DNA from: Micromonospora halophytica
GTDB lineage: Bacteria; Actinomycetota; Actinomycetes; Mycobacteriales; Micromonosporaceae
DNA length: 64,000 nucleotides
Direction: 5' to 3'
Assembly: GCF_900090245.1 (NCBI RefSeq)
Contig: NZ_FMDN01000021.1
Span: 1-64,000 of the forward strand
Below are positions 31,093 to 39,831 of the stretch, in pieces; position 1 is the stretch's first letter; each line of letters opens with the position of its first letter. The position numbers were made by a program, and so were the translations under genes. Below the pieces are notes generated by a model. It was not told where the DNA came from. It saw only the letters and a program-made list of their open reading frames with translations, and ran no database searches.

Positions 31093-32136
31093 TCAGCCGC
31101 CCTGGGCCGCCGTGGCGGGCTCGTCCGCGTCGGCCGGGGACCGGCTGCCGGGCACCGCCGCGGGCGAGGCCGGGCCGGCCTCCGTCGGGCCCGCGCCGAG
31201 GAACGCCTCGGCCCACCGCCCGACCTCGGCGAAGACCTGCTCGCGTACGGCGGGGCCGGAGAGCGTCAGGTCGTGCATGCCGCCGTCGAAGCGGGCCAGG
31301 GTGACGTGCCGGCCGAGCCGGGGTGCCCAGCGGACCATGTGCTCGACGTCGAGCACGGCGTCGGCGAGGGCCGCCGAGTCGTGCCACTTCGTGCCCTTGA
31401 AGCTCCGGGTCGAGCAGGCCAGCAGCACCGGCACGGGGATGTCCAGCCCGGCGCGCAGCTGCCGCTGGGCGGAGCGGATCGCGTGCAGCCAGCCGGCCCG
31501 GACGGGGAACCCGGCCAGCGGCTTCCAGTTCAGGTCGTACGTCCACTCGCCGCGGTGCTCGGCGTGCAGGCTCTCGCCGTACACGGTGCCCAGGCCGAAG
31601 GGGAGGACCCGGTGCGGCGCGCGGCGGCCCAGGCGGGAGACGGCGGCCGCGAGGGGTCGACGGATCACCCAGGGGGCGTTGATGTCGAAGAAGGGGCTGT
31701 TCAGGAAGAGCCCGTCGACCAGGCCGGCGTCGCGTCGGGCGTGCGCCCAGAGTGAGATGATCAGGCCGCCGGTGGAGTGACCCATGGCGAGCACCGTGTC
31801 GTGGCCGTCGTCCTCGCGGATGATCTTCGCGGCGGCGTCCAGTTCGGGGAAGTAGTCGCTCAGGTCCCGGCAGAAGTTCGGGGTCTGGTGCGCCAGCAGG
31901 CTACGGCCGTACTTGCGCAGGTCGAGGGCGTAGAAGTCCCACCCGCGTTCGGCGAAGAAGTCCGCCAGGTGGGTCTGGAAGAAGTAGTCGACGTAGCCGT
32001 GCACGTAGAGCACGGCCCGTCGGGTCGAGTGGTCGGCACGCCGCCGCACCAGGGTGGCGACCACCGCTCCCTCGTCGTCGGTGCCCAGGTCGATCGTCTG
32101 CCGCTCGTACGGCGGCCCCAGCACGTCCGGTTCCAC
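31093..32136 (-). CDS. Alpha/beta hydrolase (lysophospholipase-like)
   Basis: A 347-residue hydrolase of the serine lipase/monoglyceride-lipase type. VLYVHGYVDYFFQTHLADFF gives the oxyanion region, MGHSTGGLIISLW (about 125) the nucleophile serine, and FDGGMHDLTLSG (about 300) the histidine. The tail after 325 is Ala/Pro-rich. It probably cleaves lysophospholipid or acylglycerol. The GTG at 32136 gives the best start (MEPDVLGPPYERQTI). It is followed closely by the HPF-like gene upstream in the same direction, though with separate spacing (about 95 bases). Confidence 0.88.
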   Translation of the reverse strand: MEPDVLGPPYERQTIDLGTDDEGAVVATLVRRRADHSTRRAVLYVHGYVDYFFQTHLADFFAERGWDFYALDLRKYGRSLLAHQTPNFCRDLSDYFPELDAAAKIIREDDGHDTVLAMGHSTGGLIISLWAHARRDAGLVDGLFLNSPFFDINAPWVIRRPLAAAVSRLGRRAPHRVLPFGLGTVYGESLHAEHRGEWTYDLNWKPLAGFPVRAGWLHAIRSAQRQLRAGLDIPVPVLLACSTRSFKGTKWHDSAALADAVLDVEHMVRWAPRLGRHVTLARFDGGMHDLTLSGPAVREQVFAEVGRWAEAFLGAGPTEAGPASPAAVPGSRSPADADEPATAAQGG

Positions 32137-32232
32137 GAGGGCGACGGTACGCCCGGAAGCTACCGGGCGGTAGCCCCTGGTTCGTCCCCGCCCGGCCGTA
32201 CCGGACGAACGGGGACGAACCAGTGGTGTCAC

Positions 32233-32649
32233 TCAGGCCGTCTCGACGTCGACCCGGTCGAGGTCGGCGTCGGCTGCCTGGCCCGGACCGGGCTGGCCGA
32301 TCTCCCGGATGTGCTTGTTGTGCCGGGGCTCCTGCTTCGTCTTCGCGTCGTTGAGCCGTCGGCGCAGGTCGTCCCGGGCGTCGTGCAGCGCCGCGCGCAG
32401 GTCCTCCTCGCTGGAGGTGGTCACGATTTTCTGCCGGCCGGCGATCCAGCACTCCAGCGTGACCTTCTGCCCCCGTGCCTCCCGGTCCTTGACCGACACC
32501 TCCAGTTCGGTGGCGTCGGCGTGGAACGCGGCCAGCCGCGCGTCCAGGGTGGCGAACTGCTCCACGATCCAGTTCCGGTCGCCCTGGGAGAAGCCGGCGC
32601 CGACGCGCAGGCACTCGGCGACGGTCGCCGGGTTGGTCACCGCGCTCAT
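32233..32649 (-). CDS. HPF/RaiA-like ribosome-binding protein
   Basis: A 138-residue protein with an HPF-like core: LEVSVKDREARGQKVTLECWIAGRQKIVTTSSEEDLRAALHDARDDLRRRLND (about 45-105), that is a beta strand pair followed by a helix carrying basic residues, and a disordered acidic tail. HPF/RaiA proteins bind the 30S decoding centre and stall ribosomes under stress. The N-terminal half is unusual and there is no long C-terminal dimerisation domain, so it is a short, divergent form. GGGAGG precedes the ATG by seven bases. Confidence 0.7.
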   Translation of the reverse strand: MSAVTNPATVAECLRVGAGFSQGDRNWIVEQFATLDARLAAFHADATELEVSVKDREARGQKVTLECWIAGRQKIVTTSSEEDLRAALHDARDDLRRRLNDAKTKQEPRHNKHIREIGQPGPGQAADADLDRVDVETA

Positions 32650-33039
32650 CGCCGCACCTCCCGCTCGGTACGGACGGAGCCGGTCGTACGCGGGCTGAGA
32701 ATCATCTCGCTGACCTTTCTCATCTGACCTCGTGCCGTGCGGCGCTCGGTCGACGTGCCGTGGTGGCCGTGGTGGTGGCCGTCTCTGGTTGATCAACTCC
32801 ATACCCGGTCGGGATCCTCCTCACTCCCGGTGATCCCGTACTTCGATCCTGGTCGTCCCCGGTGCCGCCACCCAGGGCCGGTCGGCCCTAGCAGACCGGG
32901 ACCTTGATCAGGTTCTTGTCCACAGGGGGTTCCGTCGTCCACAGGGCGGCCGTCTGCTGCTGCGCCCGGACATCCGTACCGGCGAGGCTCGGCGGCGAGT
33001 CGACTCACCACGGCAGCCCTGAACCCCTGGGAGGGGACG
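32650..33039. other. 390-bp divergent intergenic region with two DnaA-box-like sites
   Basis: No gene is seen. TTGTCCACA (32916-32924) matches the actinobacterial DnaA box, and TCGTCCACA (32935-32943) is one mismatch away, in the same orientation and 19 bases apart. They lie 95-125 bases upstream of the SSB start. GTGGTGGCC direct repeats occur near 32761-32785. Confidence 0.5.
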
Positions 33040-33849
33040 ATGTTCGACACGTACGTGACAATTGTCGGTAATGTTCTGACGGCTCCGGAGTGGCGGCGAA
33101 CCACGCAGAGCAACACCCTGGTCGCCAACTTCAAGGTCGCCTCCACCGCCCGCCGTCTCGACCGGGACAGCGGCCGGTGGGTGGACGGCAACAGCCTCCG
33201 TGTCCGGGTCAACTGCTGGCGAAAGCTGGCCGAGGGGGTGGCCGCCTCGGTGATGGTCGGCGACCCGGTGGTGGTGGCGGGCCGCCTCTACACCCGCGAC
33301 TGGACCGACGACGCGGGCAACCACCGCACCCTCTACGAGTTGGAGGCGGTCGCGGTCGGGCACGACCTGTCCCGGGGCCGGGCCCGCTTCCTGCGCAACC
33401 GGCCGACCATGACGACCAGCGCCGTGGAGGACGCCGAGGCGGCCGTCCGGGTGCACGGCGAGCCGACGGAGCCGGTGCCGCACGGGCAGGCCCCCACCTC
33501 GCCGGAGGACCGGCCGTTCGACGAGGACTTCGAGTTCGCCGGGTTCGCCGTTCCGCAGGCCGGCCACGGACTGCCCGACCGTCCCGGGTTGCCGGGCGAC
33601 GACCTGCCCGGCGGCCCGGCCGGCGACGAGCTGACGGGCTCCGGCTTCGAGGGCACGGCCGATCCGTTCGACGACGACGAGGACGGCCGGACCCTCGACG
33701 ACGAACTCGCCCCGGAGCCGGGCGAGCGGGTGGACGACGGCGCCGACGCGGGGGAGCCCGGCGAGCTCGACCCGGTGCCGGCGGAGGCGGCCGTCGCCCG
33801 GCCCGGCCGGGGGCGTCGCGCCCGGGGCAGGGTGTCGGTGCCGGCCTGA
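33040..33849 (+). CDS. ssb: Single-stranded DNA-binding protein (paralogue)
   Basis: A 269-residue protein with an N-terminal OB-fold SSB domain (residues 1-115: TYVTIVGNVLTAPEWRRTTQSNTLVANFKVAST, then NSLRVRVNCWRKLAEGVAASV, then GDPVVVAGRLYTRDW). The long tail (120-269) is Asp/Glu/Gly-rich and ends GRRARGRVSVPA, without the DDDIPF tip that recruits partner proteins to the main SSB. It is therefore probably a second SSB, such as those used in recombination or competence. Its ribosome site is strong (GGGAGGGG). Two DnaA-box-like sites lie upstream. Confidence 0.9.
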   Translation: MFDTYVTIVGNVLTAPEWRRTTQSNTLVANFKVASTARRLDRDSGRWVDGNSLRVRVNCWRKLAEGVAASVMVGDPVVVAGRLYTRDWTDDAGNHRTLYELEAVAVGHDLSRGRARFLRNRPTMTTSAVEDAEAAVRVHGEPTEPVPHGQAPTSPEDRPFDEDFEFAGFAVPQAGHGLPDRPGLPGDDLPGGPAGDELTGSGFEGTADPFDDDEDGRTLDDELAPEPGERVDDGADAGEPGELDPVPAEAAVARPGRGRRARGRVSVPA

Positions 33850-33989
33850 GCCGGTGGACCGGAGCCCGGTGACGTGCGCGGTCGGGGGCACGGCGGTCCG
33901 GGTCGGGCGACACGGGACGGGGGCGGGGTGGCGACGGCGACGTGGCCACCCCGCGTACGGCTAGGCTGGCCGGCCGGAGGTGGTGACAG

Positions 33990-35141
33990 GTGCGTCAGGC
34001 GACCGCCGTGGCGAACGCGGCAGGACTGCTGGCGGGGTACGCCCTGGACAGCCTGCTCGGCGACCCTGCCCGTTGGCATCCGGTGGCCGGGTTCGGCCGC
34101 GCGGCCGGTGCCCTGGAGCGGCGGATCCATCGCCCCGACCGCGCTGCCGGGGCAGTCTTCACCGCGCTCGCGGTGGGTGCGCCGGTGCTGCTCGGCGCGG
34201 CGGCCACCGCCGCCACCCGACGTCGCCCGATGGTCCGCGCCCTGCTGGTGGCGGCCGGCACCTGGACGGTGCTCGGCGGGCGCACGTTGCGCCGCGAGGC
34301 CGGGCTGATGGGGGCGGCCCTGCGCAGCGGTGACCTGCCCGCGGCACGCGGCCGGCTGGGCAGTCTCTGCGGCCGGGACCCGTCCGCCCTCGACGAGCCC
34401 GAGCTGGCCCGGGCCACCGTCGAGTCGGTCGCCGAGAACACCTCCGACGCCGTGGTCGCACCCCTGCTCTGGGGCGCGGTCGCCGGCCTGCCCGGCCTGC
34501 TCGGCTACCGTGCGGCCAACACTCTCGACGCCATGGTCGGTCACCGTTCCCCCCGGTACGCCCGCTTCGGCACCCCGGCGGCCCGCCTCGACGATCTGCT
34601 CAACCTGGCGCCCGCCCGGTTGACCGGCCTGCTCACCATCGCCGTGGCCCCGGTGGCCGACGGCGACCGGAGCCGGGCCTGGCACATCTGGCGGCGGGAC
34701 CGCAACGACCACCCCAGCCCGAACGCCGGTCAGTGCGAGGCGGCCATGGCCGGCGCCCTCGGCGTCCGGCTCGGCGGGCGCAACGTCTACTTCGGCCGCT
34801 CCGAGGTGCGCCCGTTCCTCGGCGACGGGCCCCGTCCCGAGGCCCGGCACCTGAAGCGGGCGGCCCGGATCTCCGGCGCGGTCGGCCTCGCCGCGCTCGG
34901 CATCGCGGCAGCCTGGCCGCTCACCGGGGGCAGGTTGGCGGGCGCCGTGGGCCGGCGCGGATCGGCCGTCCTGGCCTCCGCCGTCGCCGCCACCGTCGCC
35001 TCCGCCGTCGGCGGCCTGGGAGCCGCGGTGACCCGTGCCGGCGGTCCCGGCGCCGTCGGCACCGCCGGCGCCGGGCTTCCCGGGGCGGTCGGACCGGCGG
35101 TGCCCGGCGATGCCGGCCCGCAGCGGGGGAGGGGCCGGTGA
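33990..35141 (+). CDS. cobD: Adenosylcobinamide-phosphate synthase
   Basis: A 383-residue membrane protein of the CobD/CbiB family: LLAGYALDSLLGDPARWHPVAGFGRA at the N-terminus, ATVESVAENTSDAVVAPLLWG (about 135), and NDHPSPNAGQCEAAMAGALGVRLGGRN (about 235), all family signatures. It joins adenosylcobyric acid to (R)-1-amino-2-propanol in the nucleotide-loop part of vitamin B12 synthesis. The C-terminal 70 residues are Ala/Gly-rich and variable. Its stop overlaps the start of cobQ (GTGA), so they are coupled. No cobalamin riboswitch was recognised in the 140 bases upstream. Confidence 0.95.
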   Translation: MRQATAVANAAGLLAGYALDSLLGDPARWHPVAGFGRAAGALERRIHRPDRAAGAVFTALAVGAPVLLGAAATAATRRRPMVRALLVAAGTWTVLGGRTLRREAGLMGAALRSGDLPAARGRLGSLCGRDPSALDEPELARATVESVAENTSDAVVAPLLWGAVAGLPGLLGYRAANTLDAMVGHRSPRYARFGTPAARLDDLLNLAPARLTGLLTIAVAPVADGDRSRAWHIWRRDRNDHPSPNAGQCEAAMAGALGVRLGGRNVYFGRSEVRPFLGDGPRPEARHLKRAARISGAVGLAALGIAAAWPLTGGRLAGAVGRRGSAVLASAVAATVASAVGGLGAAVTRAGGPGAVGTAGAGLPGAVGPAVPGDAGPQRGRGR

Positions 35142-36682
35142 GCGGCGGTCTCCTGGTCGCGGGCACCACCTCCGACGCCGGCAAGAGCGTGCTCACCGCC
35201 GGCATCTGCCGCTGGCTGCACCGGCGTGGGGTCAAGGTCGCGCCGTTCAAGGCGCAGAACATGTCGAACAACTCCGCCGTGGTGGTCGGGCCGGACGGCC
35301 GGGGCGGCGAGATCGGCCGGGCCCAGGCGATGCAGTCGGCCGCCTGCGGCCTCGCCCCGGACCTGCGGTTCAACCCGGTGCTGCTCAAGCCGGGCAGCGA
35401 CCTGGCCAGCCAGGTGGTGCTCCTCGGCGAGGCCGTCGACACCGTCACCGCCGGCAACTTCCGGCAGCTGCGCCCCCGGCTCGCCGAGACCGCGTACGCG
35501 GCGCTGGCCGAGCTGCGCGCGACGTACGACGTGGTGATCTGCGAGGGTGCGGGCAGCCCGGCCGAGATCAACCTGCGGGCCGGCGACTACGTCAACATGG
35601 GGCTGGCCCGGCACGCCGGCCTGCCCACGATCGTGGTCGGTGACATCGACCGGGGTGGCGTGTTCGCCTCGATGTTCGGCACGGTGGCCCTGCTCGACCC
35701 GGCCGATCAGGCACTCGTCGCCGGCTTCGTGATCAACAAGTTCCGGGGCGACCCCGGCCTGCTCCGGCCGGGGCTGGACATGCTGCACCGGGTGACCGGT
35801 CGGCCCACGTACGGGGTGCTGCCCTGGCACCTCGACCTCTGGCTCGACGCCGAGGACTCGCTGGCGTACGGGCGGGTGCTCGGCCGGCCGGCCGCCCCGC
35901 ACGGCACCGACTGGCTGGACGTCGCCGTCGTCCGGCTGCCCCGGATCAGCAACGCCACCGACGTCGAGGCGCTCGCCACCGAGCCCGGCGTCCGGGTCCG
36001 GCTGACCGTCGAGCCCGCCGAACTGGCCGCCGCCGACCTGGTCGTCCTACCCGGGTCCAAGTCCACCGTCGCCGATCTGGCCTGGCTGCGGGAGACCGGC
36101 CTGGCCGACGCCGTCACCGCGCACGCGGCGGCCGGCCGGCCGCTGCTCGGCATCTGCGGCGGCTTCCAGATGCTGGCCCGGGCCATCCACGATCCGGTGG
36201 AGAGCCGCCGGGGCAGCGTCCCCGGCCTCGGCCTGCTTCCCGTGGAGATCACCTTCGACCCGCGCAAGACCGTCCGGCAGGCCGTCGGTACCGCGTCGGG
36301 CGCCGTCCCGGTGCGCGGCTACGAGATCCACCACGGGTACGTCTCGACCACCGACCCGACCCTGACCCCGCTGCTCAGGTACGCCGACGGCGGCGGCGAG
36401 GGGGTCCGGCTCGACACCGTGTACGGCACCCACTGGCACGGGGCGTTCGAGTCCGACGAGTTCCGCCGGCGCTTCCTCACCGAGGTGGCCCGCACGGCGG
36501 GGCGGCACGGGTTCCGGGTCGCCCCGGACACCGCCTTCGCCGCCGCCCGGGAACGCTCCCTGGATCTGCTGGGCGACCTGGTCGAGGACCACCTGGACAC
36601 CGACGCGCTGTGGCGGCTGATCGAGTCGGGGGCCCCCGCCGACCTGCCGTTCATCCCACCCGGCGCGCCCCCGGCCGCCTGA
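35138..36682 (+). CDS. cobQ: Cobyric acid synthase
   Basis: A 514-residue enzyme that amidates four side chains of adenosylcobyrinic a,c-diamide. The N-terminal P-loop-like ATPase is LLVAGTTSDAGKSVLTAG with KVAPFKAQNMSNNS, and CEGAGSPAEINLRAGDYVNMGLA and VGDIDRGGVFASMFG follow. The C-terminal glutamine amidotransferase has its cysteine in LLGICGGFQMLA (about 345) and a histidine in YGTHWHGAFE (about 430). All key residues are present, unlike the cobB-like gene at 43513. The GTG start overlaps cobD. Confidence 0.96.
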   Translation: MSGGLLVAGTTSDAGKSVLTAGICRWLHRRGVKVAPFKAQNMSNNSAVVVGPDGRGGEIGRAQAMQSAACGLAPDLRFNPVLLKPGSDLASQVVLLGEAVDTVTAGNFRQLRPRLAETAYAALAELRATYDVVICEGAGSPAEINLRAGDYVNMGLARHAGLPTIVVGDIDRGGVFASMFGTVALLDPADQALVAGFVINKFRGDPGLLRPGLDMLHRVTGRPTYGVLPWHLDLWLDAEDSLAYGRVLGRPAAPHGTDWLDVAVVRLPRISNATDVEALATEPGVRVRLTVEPAELAAADLVVLPGSKSTVADLAWLRETGLADAVTAHAAAGRPLLGICGGFQMLARAIHDPVESRRGSVPGLGLLPVEITFDPRKTVRQAVGTASGAVPVRGYEIHHGYVSTTDPTLTPLLRYADGGGEGVRLDTVYGTHWHGAFESDEFRRRFLTEVARTAGRHGFRVAPDTAFAAARERSLDLLGDLVEDHLDTDALWRLIESGAPADLPFIPPGAPPAA

Positions 36683-36835
36683 CCGCCCGCTGGAGCGTCA
36701 TGATCGACGCCATGTCGGCGACGTGGCGGTATCGGAGCCTGCCGGATGCCGCTACCTCGCCGCCATGGCGCGTGGCCTCCGGCGTGCGGGCCAGGTGGGC
36801 GGGGAGACCGCCGAACCCGCCGGGCGGTCCACTGC

Positions 36836-37240
36836 TCAGGGGCGGACGTCGGCGGGGCCGTCGTTGAGCGGCAGCCCCGCCTCCCGCCACGCCTGCGCCC
36901 CGCCGATCATGTCCGTCGCGTTACGCAGCCCCAGCGCCTGCAGGCTCGCGGCGGCCAGGCTGGAGCTGTACCCCTGCCGGCACACCACGACGATCTCCCG
37001 GTCGTAGCCGGTCGCCTCGGGGATGCGGCACTCGCTGGCCGGGTCGAGCCGCCACTCCAGCACGGTCCGCTCGATGACGATCGCGCCGGGCAGTTCGCCC
37101 TGCTCGCGGCGCTGCGCGTCGGTGCGGGTGTCGACCAGCAGAGCGCCCGCCCGTACCGCCTCGACGGTCTCCAGCGGGCTCAGCCGGCGCAGCCCGGCAC
37201 GGGCCTGTTCCAGCAGGGCGTCCACGCCCGGACTTATCAC
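36836..37240 (-). CDS. Rhodanese-like domain protein
   Basis: About 134 residues containing one rhodanese domain. LVDTRTDAQRREQGELPGAIVIE and the active loop VVVCRQGYSSSLAAASL (Cys at about 92) are typical of sulfurtransferases. The C-terminal WREAGLPL is the common family ending. It could shuttle persulfide sulfur or detoxify cyanide. The start is uncertain: GTG at 37240 or 37252, neither with a good ribosome site. It is transcribed away from the kinase-like gene at 37350. Confidence 0.85.
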   Translation of the reverse strand: MISPGVDALLEQARAGLRRLSPLETVEAVRAGALLVDTRTDAQRREQGELPGAIVIERTVLEWRLDPASECRIPEATGYDREIVVVCRQGYSSSLAAASLQALGLRNATDMIGGAQAWREAGLPLNDGPADVRP

Positions 37241-37349
37241 GTCATTGAGCACGTCCAGATCATGCCGGTCACCGGCACCGGCCCACCGGCGAACGCCGCC
37301 ACCGGCGGCGGAACCAAACTCACGGGGGACACCCGGTAGCGTCACGCCG

Positions 37350-38006
37350 GTGGCGGTGGCGGTGGTCGAGGCGTACGCGACGCTGGCCCGGCGGGTGCTG
37401 GCCCGGCCGGCGCGGCTCGGGCGTACCCGACTGGTGGCCGTCGACGGGCCGAGCGGCGCGGGCAAGAGCGTCTTCGCCACGCGGCTCGCGGACGCCCTCG
37501 CCGACCTCCCGGGCAGCGCGCGCCCACCGGTGGTGCACACCGACGACCTGCTCGACGGCTGGGCCGATCAGCTCACCTTCTGGTCGCGGCTGGAGAGGTG
37601 CGTGCTGGCGCCGCTGCGGGCCGGCCGGCCGGGCGCGTACCACCGGTACAGCTGGGTGCGGCGGGCCTTCCTGCCCCGGCCGGTGCCGGTGCCGGTCGCG
37701 CCGGTGCTGCTGGTGGAAGGAGTGAGCGCGGCGCGGGCGGCGATCCGGCCCGAGCTGAGCCTCGCCGTCTTCGTCACCGCGCCCGCCGGCCTGCGGCTGA
37801 CCCGCGCGGTGGGCCGGGACGGGGCCGAGATCCTGCCCGAGTTGCGCCGCTGGCACGCGGGCGAGCGCACGCACTTCGCCGCCGACGCCACCGCGCCGCA
37901 CGCCGACCTGGTGGTCGACGGCGCGCCTTCGCTGCCGCACGACGAACGCCGCTACTACGTGCGGCTGACCGGCCCGGACGCGGGCTCGGACGGTACGACG
38001 CGGTAA
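37350..38006 (+). CDS. Uridine-kinase-like P-loop protein
   Basis: A 218-residue P-loop protein with Walker A VAVDGPSGAGKSVFATRLADAL (about 28) and HTDDLLDGWADQLTFWSRLE (about 58), as in uridine kinase and pantothenate-kinase relatives; the PVLLVEGVSAARAAI strand follows. The family is often annotated as uridine kinase-like in actinobacteria, but the phosphorylated substrate is not established. The GTG at 37350 lies within a GTGGCG repeat run, making the exact start ambiguous by a few codons. Confidence 0.82.
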   Translation: MAVAVVEAYATLARRVLARPARLGRTRLVAVDGPSGAGKSVFATRLADALADLPGSARPPVVHTDDLLDGWADQLTFWSRLERCVLAPLRAGRPGAYHRYSWVRRAFLPRPVPVPVAPVLLVEGVSAARAAIRPELSLAVFVTAPAGLRLTRAVGRDGAEILPELRRWHAGERTHFAADATAPHADLVVDGAPSLPHDERRYYVRLTGPDAGSDGTTR

Positions 38007-38027
38007 GGCCGGCATACGATGCCGGTC

Positions 38028-39395
38028 ATGACCACTCCGATCATGTCCGAGTCCGAGATCCGGGCCGCCGTCGAGCGGGAGCTGCCCGGAGTCCGCGCCG
38101 ACCTGGAACGCCTCGTCCGCATCCCCGGCATCGCCTTCGAGGGCTTCGACCACTCGCACGTGGAGCGTTCCGCCGAGGCGGTCGCCGAGCTGCTGCGCGG
38201 GTGCGGCCTGGACACGAGGATCGTGCGTTCCGGTGGCCAGCCCGCGGTGATCGGGAGGAAGCCGGCCCCGCCCGGCGCGCCCACCGTGCTGATGTACGCC
38301 CACCACGACGTGCAGCCGGTCGGGGACCTGTCGCTGTGGGAGTCCGACCCGTTCGAGCCGGTGGAGCGCGACGGCCGGCTCTACGGTCGGGGCGCCGCCG
38401 ACGACAAGGCCGGCATCATGGCGCACGTGGCCGCGTTGCGCGCCTTCGGCGACCAGCTTCCGGTCGGCGTGGTCCTGTTCATCGAAGGTGAGGAGGAGTA
38501 CGGCTCCGATTCCCTGGAGCGGCTGCTCGCCGAGCATCGCGAGGAGATCGCCTCCGACGTCATCGTGATCGCCGACTCGACCAACTGGGACGTCGGCGTG
38601 CCCGCGCTGACCACCTCGCTGCGCGGCATCGTCAACTGCTTCGTCGAGGTCCGCACCCTGGACCACGCCGTGCACAGCGGGATGTTCGGCGGCGCGGTGC
38701 CGGACGCGCTGACCGCCCTGGTCCGGCTGCTGTCGACACTGCACGACGACGCCGGTGACGTCACCGTCGAGGGGCTGGTCGGCCGGGAGGGCGCCAGCGT
38801 CGACTACCCGGAGGACCGGTTCCGCGCCGAGGCCGGCCTGGTCGAGGGGGCGTCGCTCTTCGGCACCGGACGGATCACCGACCGGCTCTGGACCAAGCCG
38901 GCCCTGGCGGTGCTCGGCGTCGACGCCCCGGCCACCGGCGAAGCGCCCAACGCGCTGGTCCCGTCGGCCAAGGCCAAGCTGAGCGTACGGCTGGCGCCGG
39001 GTGACGACCCGAAGCGGGCGTACGACGCGCTCCGTACCCACCTGGAGAAGCACGCCCCGTGGGGTGCCCGGGTCACGGTGAGCTTCGAGCACGACGGGGA
39101 CCCGTGCGTCATCGACGCGGCCGGTCCGATGTTCGACGCCGCCCGCTCGGCCTTCCGTACCGCCTGGGACGGCACCGACCCGGTCGACATCGGCGTCGGC
39201 GGGTCGATCCCGTTCATCGCCACCTTCCAGGAGATGTTCCCGCAGGCGGCGATCCTGGTCACCGGCGTGGAGGACCCGCACGCCCGGGCGCACGGGCCGA
39301 ACGAGAGCCTGCACCTCGGCGAGTTCGCCCGGGTGTGCCTGGCCGAGGCGTTGCTGCTGGCGCGGGTCGCCGAGGTGGGACGCCAGGCCAGCTAG
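38028..39395 (+). CDS. M20-family dipeptidase/peptidase
   Basis: A 455-residue M20 metallopeptidase. Metal ligands are seen in LMYAHHDVQPVG (about 88), the GRGAADDKAGIMAH motif (about 120), EGEEEYGS (about 155), VIADSTNWD (about 180) and the final NESLHLGEF histidine (about 425); an insertion (about 195-310) is the dimerisation domain. It would cleave dipeptides with two zinc ions in the cytoplasm. Start ATG 38028 or 38019 are both possible; the former matches relatives. Confidence 0.94.
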   Translation: MTTPIMSESEIRAAVERELPGVRADLERLVRIPGIAFEGFDHSHVERSAEAVAELLRGCGLDTRIVRSGGQPAVIGRKPAPPGAPTVLMYAHHDVQPVGDLSLWESDPFEPVERDGRLYGRGAADDKAGIMAHVAALRAFGDQLPVGVVLFIEGEEEYGSDSLERLLAEHREEIASDVIVIADSTNWDVGVPALTTSLRGIVNCFVEVRTLDHAVHSGMFGGAVPDALTALVRLLSTLHDDAGDVTVEGLVGREGASVDYPEDRFRAEAGLVEGASLFGTGRITDRLWTKPALAVLGVDAPATGEAPNALVPSAKAKLSVRLAPGDDPKRAYDALRTHLEKHAPWGARVTVSFEHDGDPCVIDAAGPMFDAARSAFRTAWDGTDPVDIGVGGSIPFIATFQEMFPQAAILVTGVEDPHARAHGPNESLHLGEFARVCLAEALLLARVAEVGRQAS

Positions 39396-39540
39396 ACCGC
39401 CGTCGCCTGCGCGGGCTCGACCGTCCCGACCGGGGTGGCGAACCCGCGCGGCGGGGAGGAAAGGTCGCGGAACCGTAACTTCGGGGTCGATGTCGGAGTT
39501 TGCGGTGTGTCGGGCGCGCGGCTGTTATAGCCTCTCGAAC

Positions 39541-39747
39541 ATGCGTACGAACGACGTGATGGCGCGGCTCGAAGCCGCCGTGAGTGCTCTGGGGGACGTC
39601 GACGTCTCCGCGTGGCCCGAGGACACGCTCAAGGAACAGCTGGGCGAGCTCTCCGCGGCGCTGGTCGCCCTCGACGGCGTGCTCTCCCGGGTCGCCGACG
39701 AGGTCCGCGCCCGCGGCCTGCGCATCGAGGAACCCGTCTCCGCCTGA
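39541..39747 (+). CDS. Small conserved hypothetical protein
   Basis: A 68-residue helical protein (MRTNDVMARLEAAVSAL, then EQLGELSAALVALDGVLSRVADEVRARGL). It resembles the first helices of DUF222-containing proteins but lacks everything after them. TTATAG lies 10 bases before the ATG, suggesting a leaderless or short-leader message. Codon use is normal. No function is known. Confidence 0.7.
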   Translation: MRTNDVMARLEAAVSALGDVDVSAWPEDTLKEQLGELSAALVALDGVLSRVADEVRARGLRIEEPVSA

Positions 39748-39831
39748 CCCGCCCGGCCCGACCGGCGCCTGATCGTCCCTGGACGGCCCGGGTACGGCAA
39801 TGCCCGGGTGGTGTCGGGGGTGGCTGGCAGG

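Noticed and set aside
33850..33989. Cobalamin riboswitch upstream of cobD
   Set aside because: No B12-box-like core could be found by eye in the 140-base leader.
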